Position numbers and translations under genes: made by a program. A DNA stretch of 64,000 bases, taken from assembly GCA_009823395.1 (NCBI GenBank), contig CM020511.1:10804501-10868500 (forward strand), given 5' to 3'. This DNA is from Thamnaconus septentrionalis (taxonomy: Eukaryota > Chordata > Actinopteri > Tetraodontiformes > Monacanthidae). A model generated the notes under the pieces. The model did no database searches, was not told where the DNA came from, and saw only the letters and a program-made list of their open reading frames with translations. Positions 36,427 through 48,458 of this stretch are shown in pieces (position 1 is the stretch's first letter; the number at the start of each line of letters is the position of its first letter).

Positions 36427-37443
36427 CTGCAGACCAGAACAACAATAATATGGAAGAAGCTTAACGTTTTGAAGCATGACGGCATGTAAAGAAGCTTGTG
36501 TGACATTTTCCACATATGTCACCCGGTCAGAGTGGGAAAGTCACAGTGCCTCCCGCTGTAACACGCTGACAAAGTGACCGTTTCATCTGTTTGAAAAACT
36601 TAGCATGTGTTTAACGGCGCTAATAGGCCTGTTGCCCAAATGGCTTTTTTTTTTTTCGAGTCAACACAACTGCTTCCGCCCGGCTGTTTGTTTTGGCTGG
36701 GACGGGTTTTGATGCAGGAACATAAAGGGGACATGAAACAATTTCCTGGTGAATAAAACAGGATGACGAGGGGACGGGGGAGGGGGAGTATAACAGCATA
36801 ATAATGAGGACAAAAGATGAAACGTCAATAGCAAGGAAACAACCGATGTCTTTAAAGCTAAAATCCTGCCTGGGTTTGGAGACAACAAAAAGGCAGACAG
36901 CGGGCGTCTCGGAAAATAAACCAGATGAAAAGGTGCAACAAACAGCAAACGGCATCACGTGCTGGAGCAAAATATCAAATAGCTGGGCCGGTTCCCTTCT
37001 GTTCGTGCGACTCCTGGATCTTTTTTCCAAAGATGCCACAAGTTCTAAAATAGAAGAAGAAGAAGAAGAAGACGAAGCCGAAGCGCATCTGAAATCCTGA
37101 CGGTGCTCGTGTCAGTGTGGGGCAAAGGGCATCTCGCGACCCTTTCAGACTGCCGCACTCTCTCCCTCCCTGTGTGCTGGTTGCAGCTTTCACACGCAGC
37201 ACTCACCACTCATGTTTTGTCCCGTTTTGAATCGAGCCTCGTCCGAGGCACACAAATACGGAAAAAAAGATGAAAAGAATATTAACTGAATTTGACTAAT
37301 GAGCAGCAACACGTGGAAAATGTAGAAAATCTCTCATTTTTTCTGACGATTCACAATAGTTGGAAAAACAGATCCTGTTCAAAACTTGGTCCTGCGTCTG
37401 CAGATTACATGTGGGGAAGTTTGTGTGTCTGCACCCGCCTGCC

Positions 37444-37447
<4 letters not shown>

Positions 37448-37492
<45 letters not shown>
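37448..37492. repeat. (GT)22 microsatellite in an ldlrad4 intron
   Basis: Uninterrupted GT dinucleotides between the transmembrane and cassette exons. Confidence 0.97.
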
Positions 37493-37493
<1 letters not shown>

Positions 37494-37635
37494 TGTGTTG
37501 ACATATTAGTACGGTGGCAGAGGCGCTACTGTCTAGACGCTGTTGCAGTGAATTAAACATCAAGGCCTGACACAGTCTGGCTGCTTGAAAAGGAACCAAA
37601 TTCAGCAAGTTCACCTAACAGACTGGGGCGAAGCT

Positions 37636-37643
37636 GCTGCTGG

Positions 37644-37684
<41 letters not shown>
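37636..37684. repeat. (CTG)n trinucleotide repeat, about 16 units
   Basis: Intronic CTG (CAG on the ldlrad4 strand), preceded by one GGT interruption. A similar run of about 10 units lies at 33228-33259. Confidence 0.95.
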
Positions 37685-37686
<2 letters not shown>

Positions 37687-38051
37687 TGGGTGAAAGTGGG
37701 ACAGACACTCCGAACCGGCATGAAAAGGATCCATTTAGCTCGGCGCAGCTTCACTGGGAACTCGCTGGTAAAAAGGCCGTGTTTGTCCTGCCTTTGCCAC
37801 TAAAGAAGTGTACTGTCACAATGAGGTGTGTGTGTGTGTGTGTGTGTGTGCGTGCGTGTGGTGGTGGGGGGGTGTCGGGTGAGAACAGATGAACGAGGCA
37901 GAGACGGAGTTTCTCACTTGGTGTAACTTTGGATCAAACTGTTTTTACTGGCAGGAGTCGCAGGGAAAACGGCTCCGTCGGAGCGACCGAAGGAAACACA
38001 CACACACACGTACACACACACACACACACACACACATGCGGCGCTACTGAC

Positions 38052-38206
38052 CTGCTGCAGGGCGTGCTCGTGTCTGCGGGCCTGGCTCTGCCTCGTAATG
38101 AAGGACCACGTGGAGAGCTTGTAGTGGTTGAGCAGGCAGATGATCACCACCACCATCACCGTCATCACCACGATGATGATGATGATCTGAACAAACTCCA
38201 GTTCAG
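38052..38206 (-). CDS. ldlrad4: LDLRAD4 transmembrane exon
   Basis: On the minus strand the acceptor tttcttgcgcag ends at 38207. The exon starts with two bases (CT) completing a codon split with an upstream exon, then 51 codons: ELEFVQ, the membrane helix ([19 protein letters not shown]), then [20 protein letters not shown] and EHALQQ, with donor CAG|GTCAGT. The helix followed by a HYK basic stop-transfer matches LDLRAD4/PMEPA1 closely. The single-pass protein has its C-terminal SMAD/NEDD4-binding part in the cytosol. The exon before it, which should end one base into a codon, was not identified. Confidence 0.95.
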
Positions 38207-38329
38207 CTGCGCAAGAAACACACACGGGCAGGAGAGGAGGGGGGAGGAGAGAAGAGAAGAGAGGCCGGTGTTACATAATGGTAGCAGCTCGTAGCATCAC
38301 TTGACAGGCTTGAAAATATAAAGAGTAAA

Positions 38330-38475
38330 AAAAGCAACATTTTGCTACTTCTGTATTTAAACACTTGGTTGTATATCGTGGTATTCTCGATTGTTCCTGC
38401 TGCTCTTTCTATACTGCAAATACTGTGAACTTCATTTGTCCCCTGTGACAAATAAAGTTCTTGAATCTCGAAAAA
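38330..38475 (+). mobile_element. Second non-LTR retrotransposon 3' tail fragment
   Basis: CCTGCTGCTCTTTCTATACT, then GTGAACTTCATTTGTCCCCTGTGACAAATAAAGTTCTTGAATC (given here in part) and a poly(A)-like run. It is related in plan to the tail at 35690-35935: a GCTGCTG stretch, TTTCCCC/TTGTCCCC, TGTGGGA/TGTGACA, then AATAAAG. It inserted about 120 bp upstream of the ldlrad4 transmembrane exon. Confidence 0.5.
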
Positions 38476-40039
38476 AAAAAAAGAAGAAGTTTGAAATTGG
38501 TGATTTCTTTTTAAACTTTTTTCTAAAAAAGGTTCAGAAACACATGCTCACGATCAGGACATCTGAAAACAACTGAATGGATTGCAGGCATTTTTGTTTT
38601 TTTAATGAGGAAAATTTCAGAAAACGAACGCTGTCGAGCGGGTTGACGCTGTGACTCAAAGCGACCAGCAGGGGGCAGCACAGGTCAAAACGCCCCAATG
38701 CGACGTCGAGTCGAGGGCGGTCGGACTGTAAACTGCGTGTGTTGCCGCCTCTCTGGCTGACTTTTGCGGAGGAGCGGGAGGAGAGAGAGAGAGAGAGACT
38801 CAGAAAAGATGAGTTGTTGCCGGACTGTGTCAGTGGGTCCGTCGCGCTCGCGACAGAGGCGTCTTTGTGGCGACAATGAATAACTGCCGTGTTCCTGTCC
38901 TTCGCCAGCGACAGTCGGTGACACACACGCACGCACGCACGCACGCACGCACACACCTCCCAAACCGCGGCCGCCTCTTGTTCATTGTTTCATACTTGAT
39001 TCCCGCCACCCCCCCACCCAATCTCTTGATCAGCCCCCCTCCCCCGCACTTCTACCTCTCCACAAGTCTCTTCCTGTCATCTGCATCCCGTCCTCCGTTC
39101 TCACATTCCTCTCTCGCCCACCATCATTCCATCTCGTCCCATTCTCCTCGTCCTGCACTCCAGCGGCGCGCGCGCCCCCCCCCCCCCCGCACTGCCTGTT
39201 CTGTTCTGAGCAGAAGTCTTGACCTTGTCTGTTCTTGGCACGCAGTCTGACCTCTGACTCATTCTCTTAGTCACTGCTGGGCCACTCACACACTTTGTGT
39301 ATGTGGCTCGCGTCCTTGTGTGTGTGTGTGTGCGCGCCTGCAGCTCTGTAAGGAAAAACTACACAATGTCCACTCAGCTGTTTCCCAACACAACGCCTTT
39401 GATTCGCTTGTGTACTTTCTGAACAGCACCTGGAGTAAATCCACTGGAGTAGATCACCTGCAAAACACTAGGGATGTTTATTTATTTATTTTTTTATAGG
39501 ATGCCAATTTTGATACGTTGGTGTCAATGCTGGTTCCAGAACGATAGTTTCCTTGACACCAGATGTTTTCAAAAACTTTTAATTTCCATTTTACTGGTGA
39601 TTCAAATCAGGATTTCCACCAAATCAAGTTTGTTGTCATCCCATCCTTTGCACAAATGTTGCTTTTTGCTTCAATTTGATCCACCTTGATTGAGCGACAT
39701 TACTTCACGTCTCTATAAAGTGAAAGCCAATCAGTAGCGACTTCACATCTTGACAGATACATGCCAAGTGATTAATGGCATGCCGACTCTTAGATTTACT
39801 TCCTTGGATATTGCAACCTGAAGATGATTCATTATTAGATACCCAATGAGCATTTCAGTTGGTGCTTCATTGAAGTTTGGCAACCAGCTCTAAAACACCC
39901 CCCCCAAAAAAAACACTTGCAAACAGGCTGTAAAACACTGCCGAACTGAAAAGCATTCATTACAACATTTCTGAACCAGGCAATGTGAGGACAGTGTTGC
40001 CTCCCAAGGTTTTCAGATTCTGGCTCAGATGCTTTTTGT

Positions 40040-40145
40040 GTGTGTGTGGAGTTGTGGGAGTTTTTCTCCTGTGGTGCTCCACTTTTCCCCCCTCACGGTG
40101 CAAAGACATGCACGTTAACTGGTAAACCTAAACACCGTGAGCGTG
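40040..40145 (+). mobile_element. Fragment of the same SINE-like repeat (middle part)
   Basis: GTGTGGAGTTGTGGGAGTTT, TCTCCTGTGGTGCTCCACTT and GCAAAGACATGCACGTTAAC, then GTGAGCGTG, correspond to the 'gtgtggagtttgcatgttctcc ... ctccggcttcctcccacagtccaaagacatgcaggttaactgg' body of the fish repeat. Head and tail are missing. Confidence 0.5.
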
Positions 40146-43100
40146 GAAAAAACCAAAACAGACTTTTTGTCTGCGAATCTTGCACAACTTGCAACCACAA
40201 GCTAGCTGCAACGGTCTGCAGCCCCACTGCAATGAGCTGGTCTTAACTCAAACATGTTGCACGGCATGCAGGCAAAGGGAACGGTGCGACCCTGGAACCA
40301 GGCCCCGTCCTGAAAGCCTTTTTTTTCCCCCAGATGAGTTTATTAATCTGCATCTGGGGAGACTGAGCGCTGAGCTGGGGCTGAAACGTAAAGCCACCTA
40401 AACCTGCCTCAGCCCCACCACAGCAGCCACAGGGGATGGGCGGGGTGAGGCTGAGAGAAGGAAGATGGCCAACTAGGACAAACCGCATGCAGGAAGGGAG
40501 AGGGAGGGAGAGAGAGAGAGAGAGGGAAAAACCCATCTGCCGAAACCGACGTCAGTGAAACCGACGGATGTTTGCGCCACGAGAAAACGAAACGAGTGCT
40601 CGGTACAAAAATCAACCTACACATCAGCTCATTTTTTTTTTTTTTTTTACATGTGAAACTTTTTATGTGAGATGAACAAGCAGCTCCAAGGCAAATTGAA
40701 TTAAAAAACACTTCACCTGCGATGAAATCATGGCCTTTTAAGACACAGCCGGAACACAAATGTGAACTGGAAGAAACAGTGGCGCTCCTCACTGACTCTG
40801 AGACGACCATAAGAGAGACGCTGAGTGACACCCTGGTGATGTCACTGACCTTAAAGAGAGGATCCACATTCGAAGGATCACAACTGAATATGAGAGTATT
40901 TTTCTAACCAAAACAAGCAACATTTCCTCCCTTTTTCCCTCACTAATGGAGAAACTGCTATTAAAAGTTCTCCTGCAGCCCCAAGAGAGGCAGATGCAGC
41001 CTTGTTGTAACATTGTAACAACATTGTTTTTTGTCTTTTGGGACTTGGTAGTAGTCGTAGTTGCTCAACCAGTCTGGGACCTGTGCGCTCGCCGCCGCAG
41101 CAGCCAGAGGGAGTCGGGGGCCAGAGCAGGAGAGGGTTTCGTGCAGAAAGCAGAAAGTCGCCCAAATAAATGTCACACAGCGGTGCCTGTTGCCACTGTA
41201 AAAAAAGAAGAAGAAGCAAGAACGCTTCCACAGTTGGAGCAACGAAGAAGAGAAACTGTTGCGGTTCCGAGACGAGAGGAAGGAAGGAAGCGGTCGGAGT
41301 GGGAGGGGGAGAGAGGGGGTTTCCTGGTCTCGACCACCCGGCCGAGGGTCCGGCCTTCAGAACGCAGTGTACAGCAGCGACTCTCTCTCTCAGGCCGCAG
41401 ATCAGCCTGCGTGAGCAGCGCCGGTCCGATATTATTACAGCGCTAATCCACTTGTCAAAACAATACGAGGCCGGCGTCTGCGGTGCCGTCTTCCACCGGC
41501 ACCGGCCAAACAGGGCGAGGCAACTGCAAAATGCGATTCTGCCCCCCCCCCAAAACCTGCGAGAGACCGAAGCTTCGATCGGAAACCTCCACCCGCGGAG
41601 AGAAATGACTTTCAAGTAAAAGAAAGACGAGACGGCCGTTGTTCAGAGCTGGAAACAGCCTCGATGAGTGAAAGTGAAAGCGGTCATAGTGCAAAACTTG
41701 GTGAAGTGCGCCGGTGGTAGACAACAGCTTGAACTCATTCTGATTTGGATGATTTTTTTTTTTTTGCAGCAATAGAAGCTCTTTTGGTCCCTCATTTTTA
41801 CCAGATTGAAAATAAGAGATGCATTATGTCTCAACGATGCATTCAAGTGCCCTGTTTCTTGGAGTCCTTTCATGATGAGGTGTTGTCATGAAGCCAGTTG
41901 ACGGCACAGGTTTGGTTTGAAAGCTGACTGGCTAATTGAGTGTGATGTGGAGTAGCATTATTGACCACATCGTCATGTGGGCTGATATTTCTGAACGCCC
42001 CATTTTTTCACTTTATTTGATATAAACCAAGACTAAAAAAAAATTCTATTTCCAAAATCTACCATGAGCTACTAACTGAAACAAATGTTTTATGAGAGAG
42101 AATTTATTCAATGCTGCGAACATTGGGAAGAATTTTAGGACAATGTTCCATAATTAAGGTGGGCTAATAATTTTGGCCTCAACTAGTAGAAACTGACAAA
42201 ACAGTAACGGCACACAACAAGCAAACATCACAGCTTTCACCCTCAACTCAACCAACAACCAATCAGAGCCATCGCAGCACCTCGTCCTCATGCCTGAAAC
42301 GTTCCGACGCTCCACTGAGAGTCTGCAGCCCAGGGAGAGAGAGAGAGAGTCGGCGAGCCCGGCGCACACGCTGACCCAATGACAGTACATTGACCTCTGC
42401 GACTATGTTTGTGTGCGCCGGTCGGGTGTGCGAGTGAGGCCTGCGGGGGGTCAGACAGTTCAGCTGACCTGCCAGTGAAAAGAAGCTGTCAGACACACGG
42501 CAAACAAGCAGACAGACAGACAACAGCAGCTGCCGTCAGAACAGGCGACAGCGCCGCCGCCGCCTGACAGGTCGTCGGTGACGCGTTGGAGGAGCAATGT
42601 TTCATGAGGGTCTCGTAGTTCGGGTAGTTTTGTTAGATTGCTTCAGGTTCTGGAAGGTGCTAAACTCCTGTTTGAGCTTTGCAGAGAAATATTCAGGAAC
42701 AAAAACTGCTGACAGTGAATTACACAACTACTGGGAAACAATGCTTGGAGATGGAAAATATATAGTTCTGTTTTTGAAAGGAAGAGCAGGTAAGCAAGTT
42801 TATTTTAAACTGATAAACTATTTTCTTGACACCAAATTTTGAAAAGATGTTCTTGGACATGAGCAAAACAAACCAAAAACTTATTCCTGGATCGACTTTG
42901 TACAAGTTGAAAACATTGCAACACGACCAATCATCGCTTTATCAGATACACCTGCTCAACCCTGGACAACAAACCATGTCAGAACGTTCGAACAGTCTAA
43001 AACTGATGGCAGTCAGGTTACTGTCCTTGATTCTCAATCTGATTGATCGATTGATTGATTCTAATCCAATCTCACTATTGAGATGTGGTGAAGCGGAGGA

Positions 43101-43570
43101 CGGCAGCATCCTGAATGTGCAGCTGAAAAATCTGCAACAGCTGAATGCGTACAGTTTATGCTGAGGTTTTGGTCCATATCACATGGACCAAAATGTCAAA
43201 GCAATGTTCTTGGCACTTGTATGAAGGGAGTTTCCAGGACAAAATTGGATGAAAAAAAAATTCTAATAACTCATGGCTAAGTGTGTGTTTGCAGTGTACG
43301 GCTAACGCACTCCATGTTCCCATCAGGTCAGATGGATTTTCAGAGAGCTGTGTGGTGTGCAAAAAATGTTAAGTGCAGGTAAATGCACACACGCTATTGG
43401 CCATGAGGCTTTGACATATGTTTAATAGCTGCTCGCAAATTCAGAGTAATGGAACTTACTTCACATTGAGCTCACGGCTGGAGGAAATCACAGCAAACTG
43501 TATCACAAAGGAGCGCAGATTCTTTTTTGGGTTTTTTTCACCTCTAGAGGCTAAAAAGCTACAGTGTATT

Positions 43571-43574
<4 letters not shown>

Positions 43575-43644
<70 letters not shown>
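43575..43644. repeat. (CA)35 microsatellite
   Basis: Uninterrupted AC dinucleotides. Confidence 0.97.
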
Positions 43645-43645
<1 letters not shown>

Positions 43646-43928
43646 CAAAGCCAAACTCAACAAACCCTCCAGCTGGCCCATTTCCCTTTACAGTTATTTC
43701 CTGTTTCCTGCTGCACTCCAGAGCAACATCTGAGTCCCAGTCACACCTGGCAGTGCAAACTGCAACTGCACTCAACTGTGCCGCCGTTCCTACACAAATG
43801 AAAAAAAAAAACTTCTGCGGAATTACGCCGATCCAAACGAGTCCCAAGCACAAGACCTGTGCTCCGACTTGACTGGATGAACCCTAAGCCCACCGCGCAG
43901 TTCCATAAAATCCATTTAAACCCGTCGA

Positions 43929-44056
43929 AGAAGAAGAAGAAGAAGAAGGAGGAGGAGAAGGAGAAGAAGAAGAAGAAGAAGAAGAAGAAGAAGAAGAAGA
44001 AGAAGAAGAAGAAGAAGAAGAAGAAGAAGAAGAAGAAGAAGAAGAAGAAAAAGAAG
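43929..44056. repeat. (GAA)n trinucleotide tract
   Basis: About 125 bp of AAG triplets with a short GGA interruption near 43947-43962. A homopurine strand of this length can adopt triplex (H-DNA). Confidence 0.95.
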
Positions 44057-44202
44057 AAAGGGCAAAAATAATGGAGGCTTTCATGGCTCCAACTTGCCAG
44101 TCGTTCTCCTGCTGCAGAGAGTTTCAGGCCGGCTAGAGGCCTGCTGAGTTCACAGCCTTCTGCCCACTACACTGGGCCCACACACACACACGTGCACGCA
44201 CG

Positions 44203-44246
<44 letters not shown>

Positions 44247-44359
44247 GTCTGCTGCCACTGCCGTTGCCATGGTAACCCCAGGGCACGGTGCCGTGATCAA
44301 CAAGGCCCAGAGCTGCTGGAGCGCCATGGTAGCGACCTGGCTGGCTGGTTGGCTGGCTG

Positions 44360-44402
<43 letters not shown>

Positions 44403-44585
44403 TGTACGCAATATGCACGCACTCACGCACACAGATGTAGATGGAGACGAGGAGGGAGTGGAAGGGAACATGTGCACGCTCGCATGCGCGCACGCACACA
44501 CACTTGAAAGACTGGCGCAATGGGAGGAAAGGAGGGAGACTTTGGTCATTAAGGAACAGAAAGAGTTGGAGGAAATGTTTTGAAG

Positions 44586-44950
44586 GACAGACAGACAAGA
44601 CAGACAAGACAGGCTGACAGACAGGCAGACACACAGATAGGCAGACAGACCGACAGGCAGGCAGGCAGACAGACAGATAGGCAGACAGACCGACAGGCAG
44701 GCAGACAGACAGGCAGAGAGACAGGCAGGCAGACAGACAGACAGGCAGGCAGACAGACAGAGAGACAGGCAGGCAGGCAGGCAGACAGACAGACAGGCAG
44801 GCAGACAGACAGACAGACAGACAGACAGACAGGCAGGCAGGCAGGCAGACAGACAGACACACAGACATACAGACAGACAGGCAGGCAGACAGACAGAGAG
44901 ACAGGCAGGCAGGCAGGCAGGCAGGCAGACAGACAGACAGGCAGGCAGGC

Positions 44951-44983
<33 letters not shown>

Positions 44984-45095
44984 GGCAGGCAGGCAGGCTG
45001 ACAGACACACAGACATACAGACAGACAGGCAGGCAGACAGACAGACAGAGAGACAGGCAGGCAGACAGACAGGCAGGCAGGCAGGCAGACAGACA

Positions 45096-45132
<37 letters not shown>

Positions 45133-45351
45133 ACAGACAGACAGACAGGCAGGCAGGCAGACAGACAGACAGACAGACAGACAGGCAGGCAGACAGACAG
45201 ACAGACAGGCAGGCAGGCAGGCAGGCACGCAGGCAGGCAGGCAGACAGACACACAGACAGACAGGCAGGCAGGCAGGCAGGCAGGCACGCACGCAGGCAG
45301 GCAGGCAGGCAGGCAGGCAGACAGGCAGGCAGGCAGGCAGGCGGACAGACA

Positions 45352-45384
<33 letters not shown>

Positions 45385-45403
45385 ACAGACACACAGACAG
45401 ACC
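44586..45403. repeat. Very long (CAGA/CAGG)n tetranucleotide array
   Basis: About 820 bp of CAGA and CAGG units in blocks (CAGGCAGGCAGACAGACAGA), with a few CACA and CACG variants. The period is 4, so every frame reads a 4-residue repeat without stops on both strands; this creates long spurious open frames. Confidence 0.97.
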
Positions 45404-46199
45404 CCTTCACCTCCCCAGGGAGTTGTGCGCTGCAGCGTCCAGACAGCTCGTATCAGCCTGGCGGCAACAGTTCCTCACAGCGACAGAATGTGTGTGTGTG
45501 TGTGTGTGTTTGTGTTTGTGTTTGTCTCACACACACACACACAACATGCGCGAGATAACAGTCTAGTTACATTGTCCCCCCATCTACTTCAATCAGTCTC
45601 TCCGTGGAAATAAATGAACTAGTTTAGTGCTGCTTAACCCTGAGGAGAGAGCGCCCTGGCTGTGTGTGTGTGCGTGCGCGCGTGTGTGTGTGTACGTGCA
45701 CATATATATACAGGATATTAAACCCATCAGACAGGTATCGTGGGGGTCAGAAGAGAAATGGAGGAGGAGGAGGAAAAGAGGAGAGGAACAGACTGACAGA
45801 CGAGGAGGGAGAGGAGGAGGAGGAGAAAGAGACGGGAAGGGAAGGAGAAAGAGAAGAAGAAGGAGGTGGAGTAGGAAGAGAAGGAGGAGGCGGAGGAGGA
45901 AGCAGCGACTGTGTCTGCCGTGCAGGGAGGTGCAGGGAGCTGGAGGCCCTGACGCAGGCAGGGAGACGGAGCGAGCGAGGTGCCAGACATGCTGCAGGGA
46001 CTCGGGGGCAACAAGAGAGCAAACAATTACAGCTCTGTCTCTCTTTTCTCCGCTCGGCCTCCCTCCCTCCCTCCCTCCCCTCCCTCCATCCATCGCTTCC
46101 TCTCCCGTGCACAGCAGCACACTGGAAATCAGGCAGCCCCATCTCCGCCTCGGCGACGTGCACTCCAGTGGATTAGAAAGCAGCGAGCAGCGCAATGAC

Positions 46200-46201
<2 letters not shown>

Positions 46202-46262
<61 letters not shown>
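46202..46262. repeat. (CA)30 microsatellite
   Basis: Uninterrupted AC dinucleotides after a purine-rich stretch. Confidence 0.97.
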
Positions 46263-46263
<1 letters not shown>

Positions 46264-47158
46264 AAAGCCAGAGTTAGAACTGGTTAAAAAAGGCGTCACA
46301 GTGTTAATCTCTACTGAAGAGTCGGACCAATTAAAGGGACAGTTCACACAAAATGACAATTTAACCCCTTTTCTCATGACTTCCGGCTCCATGGTGACAT
46401 TCTCTAGTCCACGTAACCGCTCCGGAGTTTCACAGACGGATTCAATTGCACCCAAAGGACCCCTTTAGAAACAGCCCAAGGACGAAAACAACAACTTCAC
46501 ATCTCAACCAACAAGGACAGAGTGAAGTGTTCAGGCTAAACAGCTCTGCAGGGCCAGACTTCAAACAAATATTTAGCAGAATGTCTTCAAGAATCTACAC
46601 AGTACACAATCTATCCACAGTGGACAAAACAAAAATGTCTTTCTGATAAAGTCTGACAACCATTGAGTTCGTATTGGTTGTATCAATGGAGTGCTTCTCT
46701 TGATGAAACCCATAACAACAACATTGCAGGTCACACACCCAAGCCTCAGTAGCTATCTGGCTAATCTGGTCATTTTGCTAACGTACGACTGATTTGCACA
46801 TCAGAATCCAGCATATTTGCATACTGAGGTGTTCTAATGTCTGCTATAATGTTTGTGTATTAATACGTACTGGGGGCTATTTAATGGTAAAGAGCCTGGG
46901 GCGGTAGAGATATTTGCATAGAAATGAGTGTAAACTGTAGATTGACATTGGTTGAATTCTAAATTCATCACTATAAAAAAAACCCAAACACTTTATATTT
47001 ATTCCTGCCCAGAGACTACCGGTGGAAACAAGCTGCTTGGCTATAACCTTGTACAGGGCTTCTCTCCCTATTTCATAGGGTTATTGTTCATTATACCTTG
47101 CACCTGTATTTAAAAATGAATTCACTCACTCGCTTTTGACAACATCACGTCAACACCA

Positions 47159-47488
47159 CGGACACAACCAGTCCAAAGTTTGGACACACCGGTTTCCTCT
47201 TTAACTTTACTACTTTCTACACTGTAGATACACACTGAAGACATCAAATACATGACCAAGACATGTGGATTAATGTGGGAAAGGGGAAAAAAAAGTTAAA
47301 TACCTAATAAATATGTTATATTATATGTGTTTTGTATGAAGGGAGCCTATTCTAGATCATCTAAAATATAAAACTTGTTTTGAGTTATTTCACGCTTGTA
47401 TGTTCATTCATAGTTTTGATGCCTTGAGTGACAATCTACAATGTAAATAGACATGAAAATGGAAACAAACTTTTGACGGGTAGTGTAT
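47159..47488. mobile_element. Tc1/mariner-type MITE with long inverted ends
   Basis: The left end is ACCAGTCCAAAGTTTGGACA and the right end TTTTGACGGGTAGTGTATAA. The inner arms, TACACTGTAGATACACACTGAAGACATC on the left and GATGCCTTGAGTGACAATCTACAATGTA on the right (quoted in part elsewhere), are inverted copies. It matches the widespread fish family with ends TACACTACCAGTCAAAAGTTTGGACACACC. About 330 bp, no coding capacity, TA-rich flanks. Confidence 0.75.
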
Positions 47489-47990
47489 AATAATAAAGGG
47501 CAAGTCAAAAAATGACATCACTTCACCTCATAGGAACACGGCTGTTAAAAGATAATCGTCACGTCGAACAACAGCGTTCATTTGCGGCTGGTTGATGGCC
47601 GTGGCATCGTTCCAGTTTCCTCTTCTCGTGCGCATCACGCATCTCCTCACCCTCTCACACCAACTTTACTTTCCGCACAGAACGAGTCTGATTAGTGCTG
47701 ACGAAGGCCGCCAGGAGCCGCCGACCCGATGCTGAGTCGGCGATAAATCCCCGGCCCGGCTCCTGAGAAAGTGAAGCTGGATCATCTCCATCTCTATGAA
47801 TATAACATGAAGAGTGATAGGAGGATCGCGCCGCTCCCGCGATAACACATCATGAATATTACAATGGTAGCCTAATATTATCAATATTCCGCTGCTGTAA
47901 TATTAATGTAGGAGCGAAAAGCCGAGCCGTGTTCAAGGACTCGTCCCGGCGGTGAGGCGGCCGGCGTCGGCCTCGCGTGTCACCTCGCAA

Positions 47991-47994
<4 letters not shown>

Positions 47995-48042
<48 letters not shown>
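47995..48042. repeat. (AC)24 microsatellite
   Basis: Uninterrupted AC dinucleotides at the edge of a GC-rich block. Confidence 0.97.
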
Positions 48043-48043
<1 letters not shown>

Positions 48044-48458
48044 CCTGGCTGTCAGAGCAGGCCTGCAGTGTGTCAGCTGCACGTGCGTGTGTGTGTGTGT
48101 GCATTATCAGAGTGAGACAGACAGGATAGTGTCTAGACACCCCTCCCCCAGCCCCCAACTACCATAGAGCCAGACTGACCACACTCTCTCCGAGTGACTG
48201 AACCAGACTGGAAGGTCGCAGTCATTTCAGAGGTACGTGTGTGTGTGTGTGTGTGGTGTGCATGAGAGGGGGTGTTGACCCCGGGGTCAGCCGGGGTGAG
48301 GATGCAAGTAGGTGGGTGGGGAGGTGGGTGGCAGACACTTGAAGCCTCAACGTGTGAAGTTACAAGTGTGTGTGTGTGTGTGTGTGTAAGAAATGGTCAG
48401 TCACAAGTGGCAATGCAATGCCAATGCACCAGGGGGAAGCACTAAGAGTTCACTTTAA

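Larger units (their letters stand above)
36427..38051 (-). other. ldlrad4: ldlrad4 intron between transmembrane and cassette exons
   Basis: A 1.6-kb intron bounded by donor CAG|GTCAGT and acceptor gtctgcag. It contains (GT)22 at 37448-37492, a (CTG)n run of about 16 units at 37636-37684, and (GT)/(AC) runs at 37825-37850 and 38000-38036. No additional exon seen. Confidence 0.8.

Noticed and set aside
44133..45566. Open frames of several hundred residues on both strands (Cys/Leu/Pro-rich on one, Arg/Gln/Thr/Asp-rich on the other)
   Set aside because: They are the translation of the CAGA/CAGG tetranucleotide array and flanking CA repeats; all frames are open for trivial reasons.
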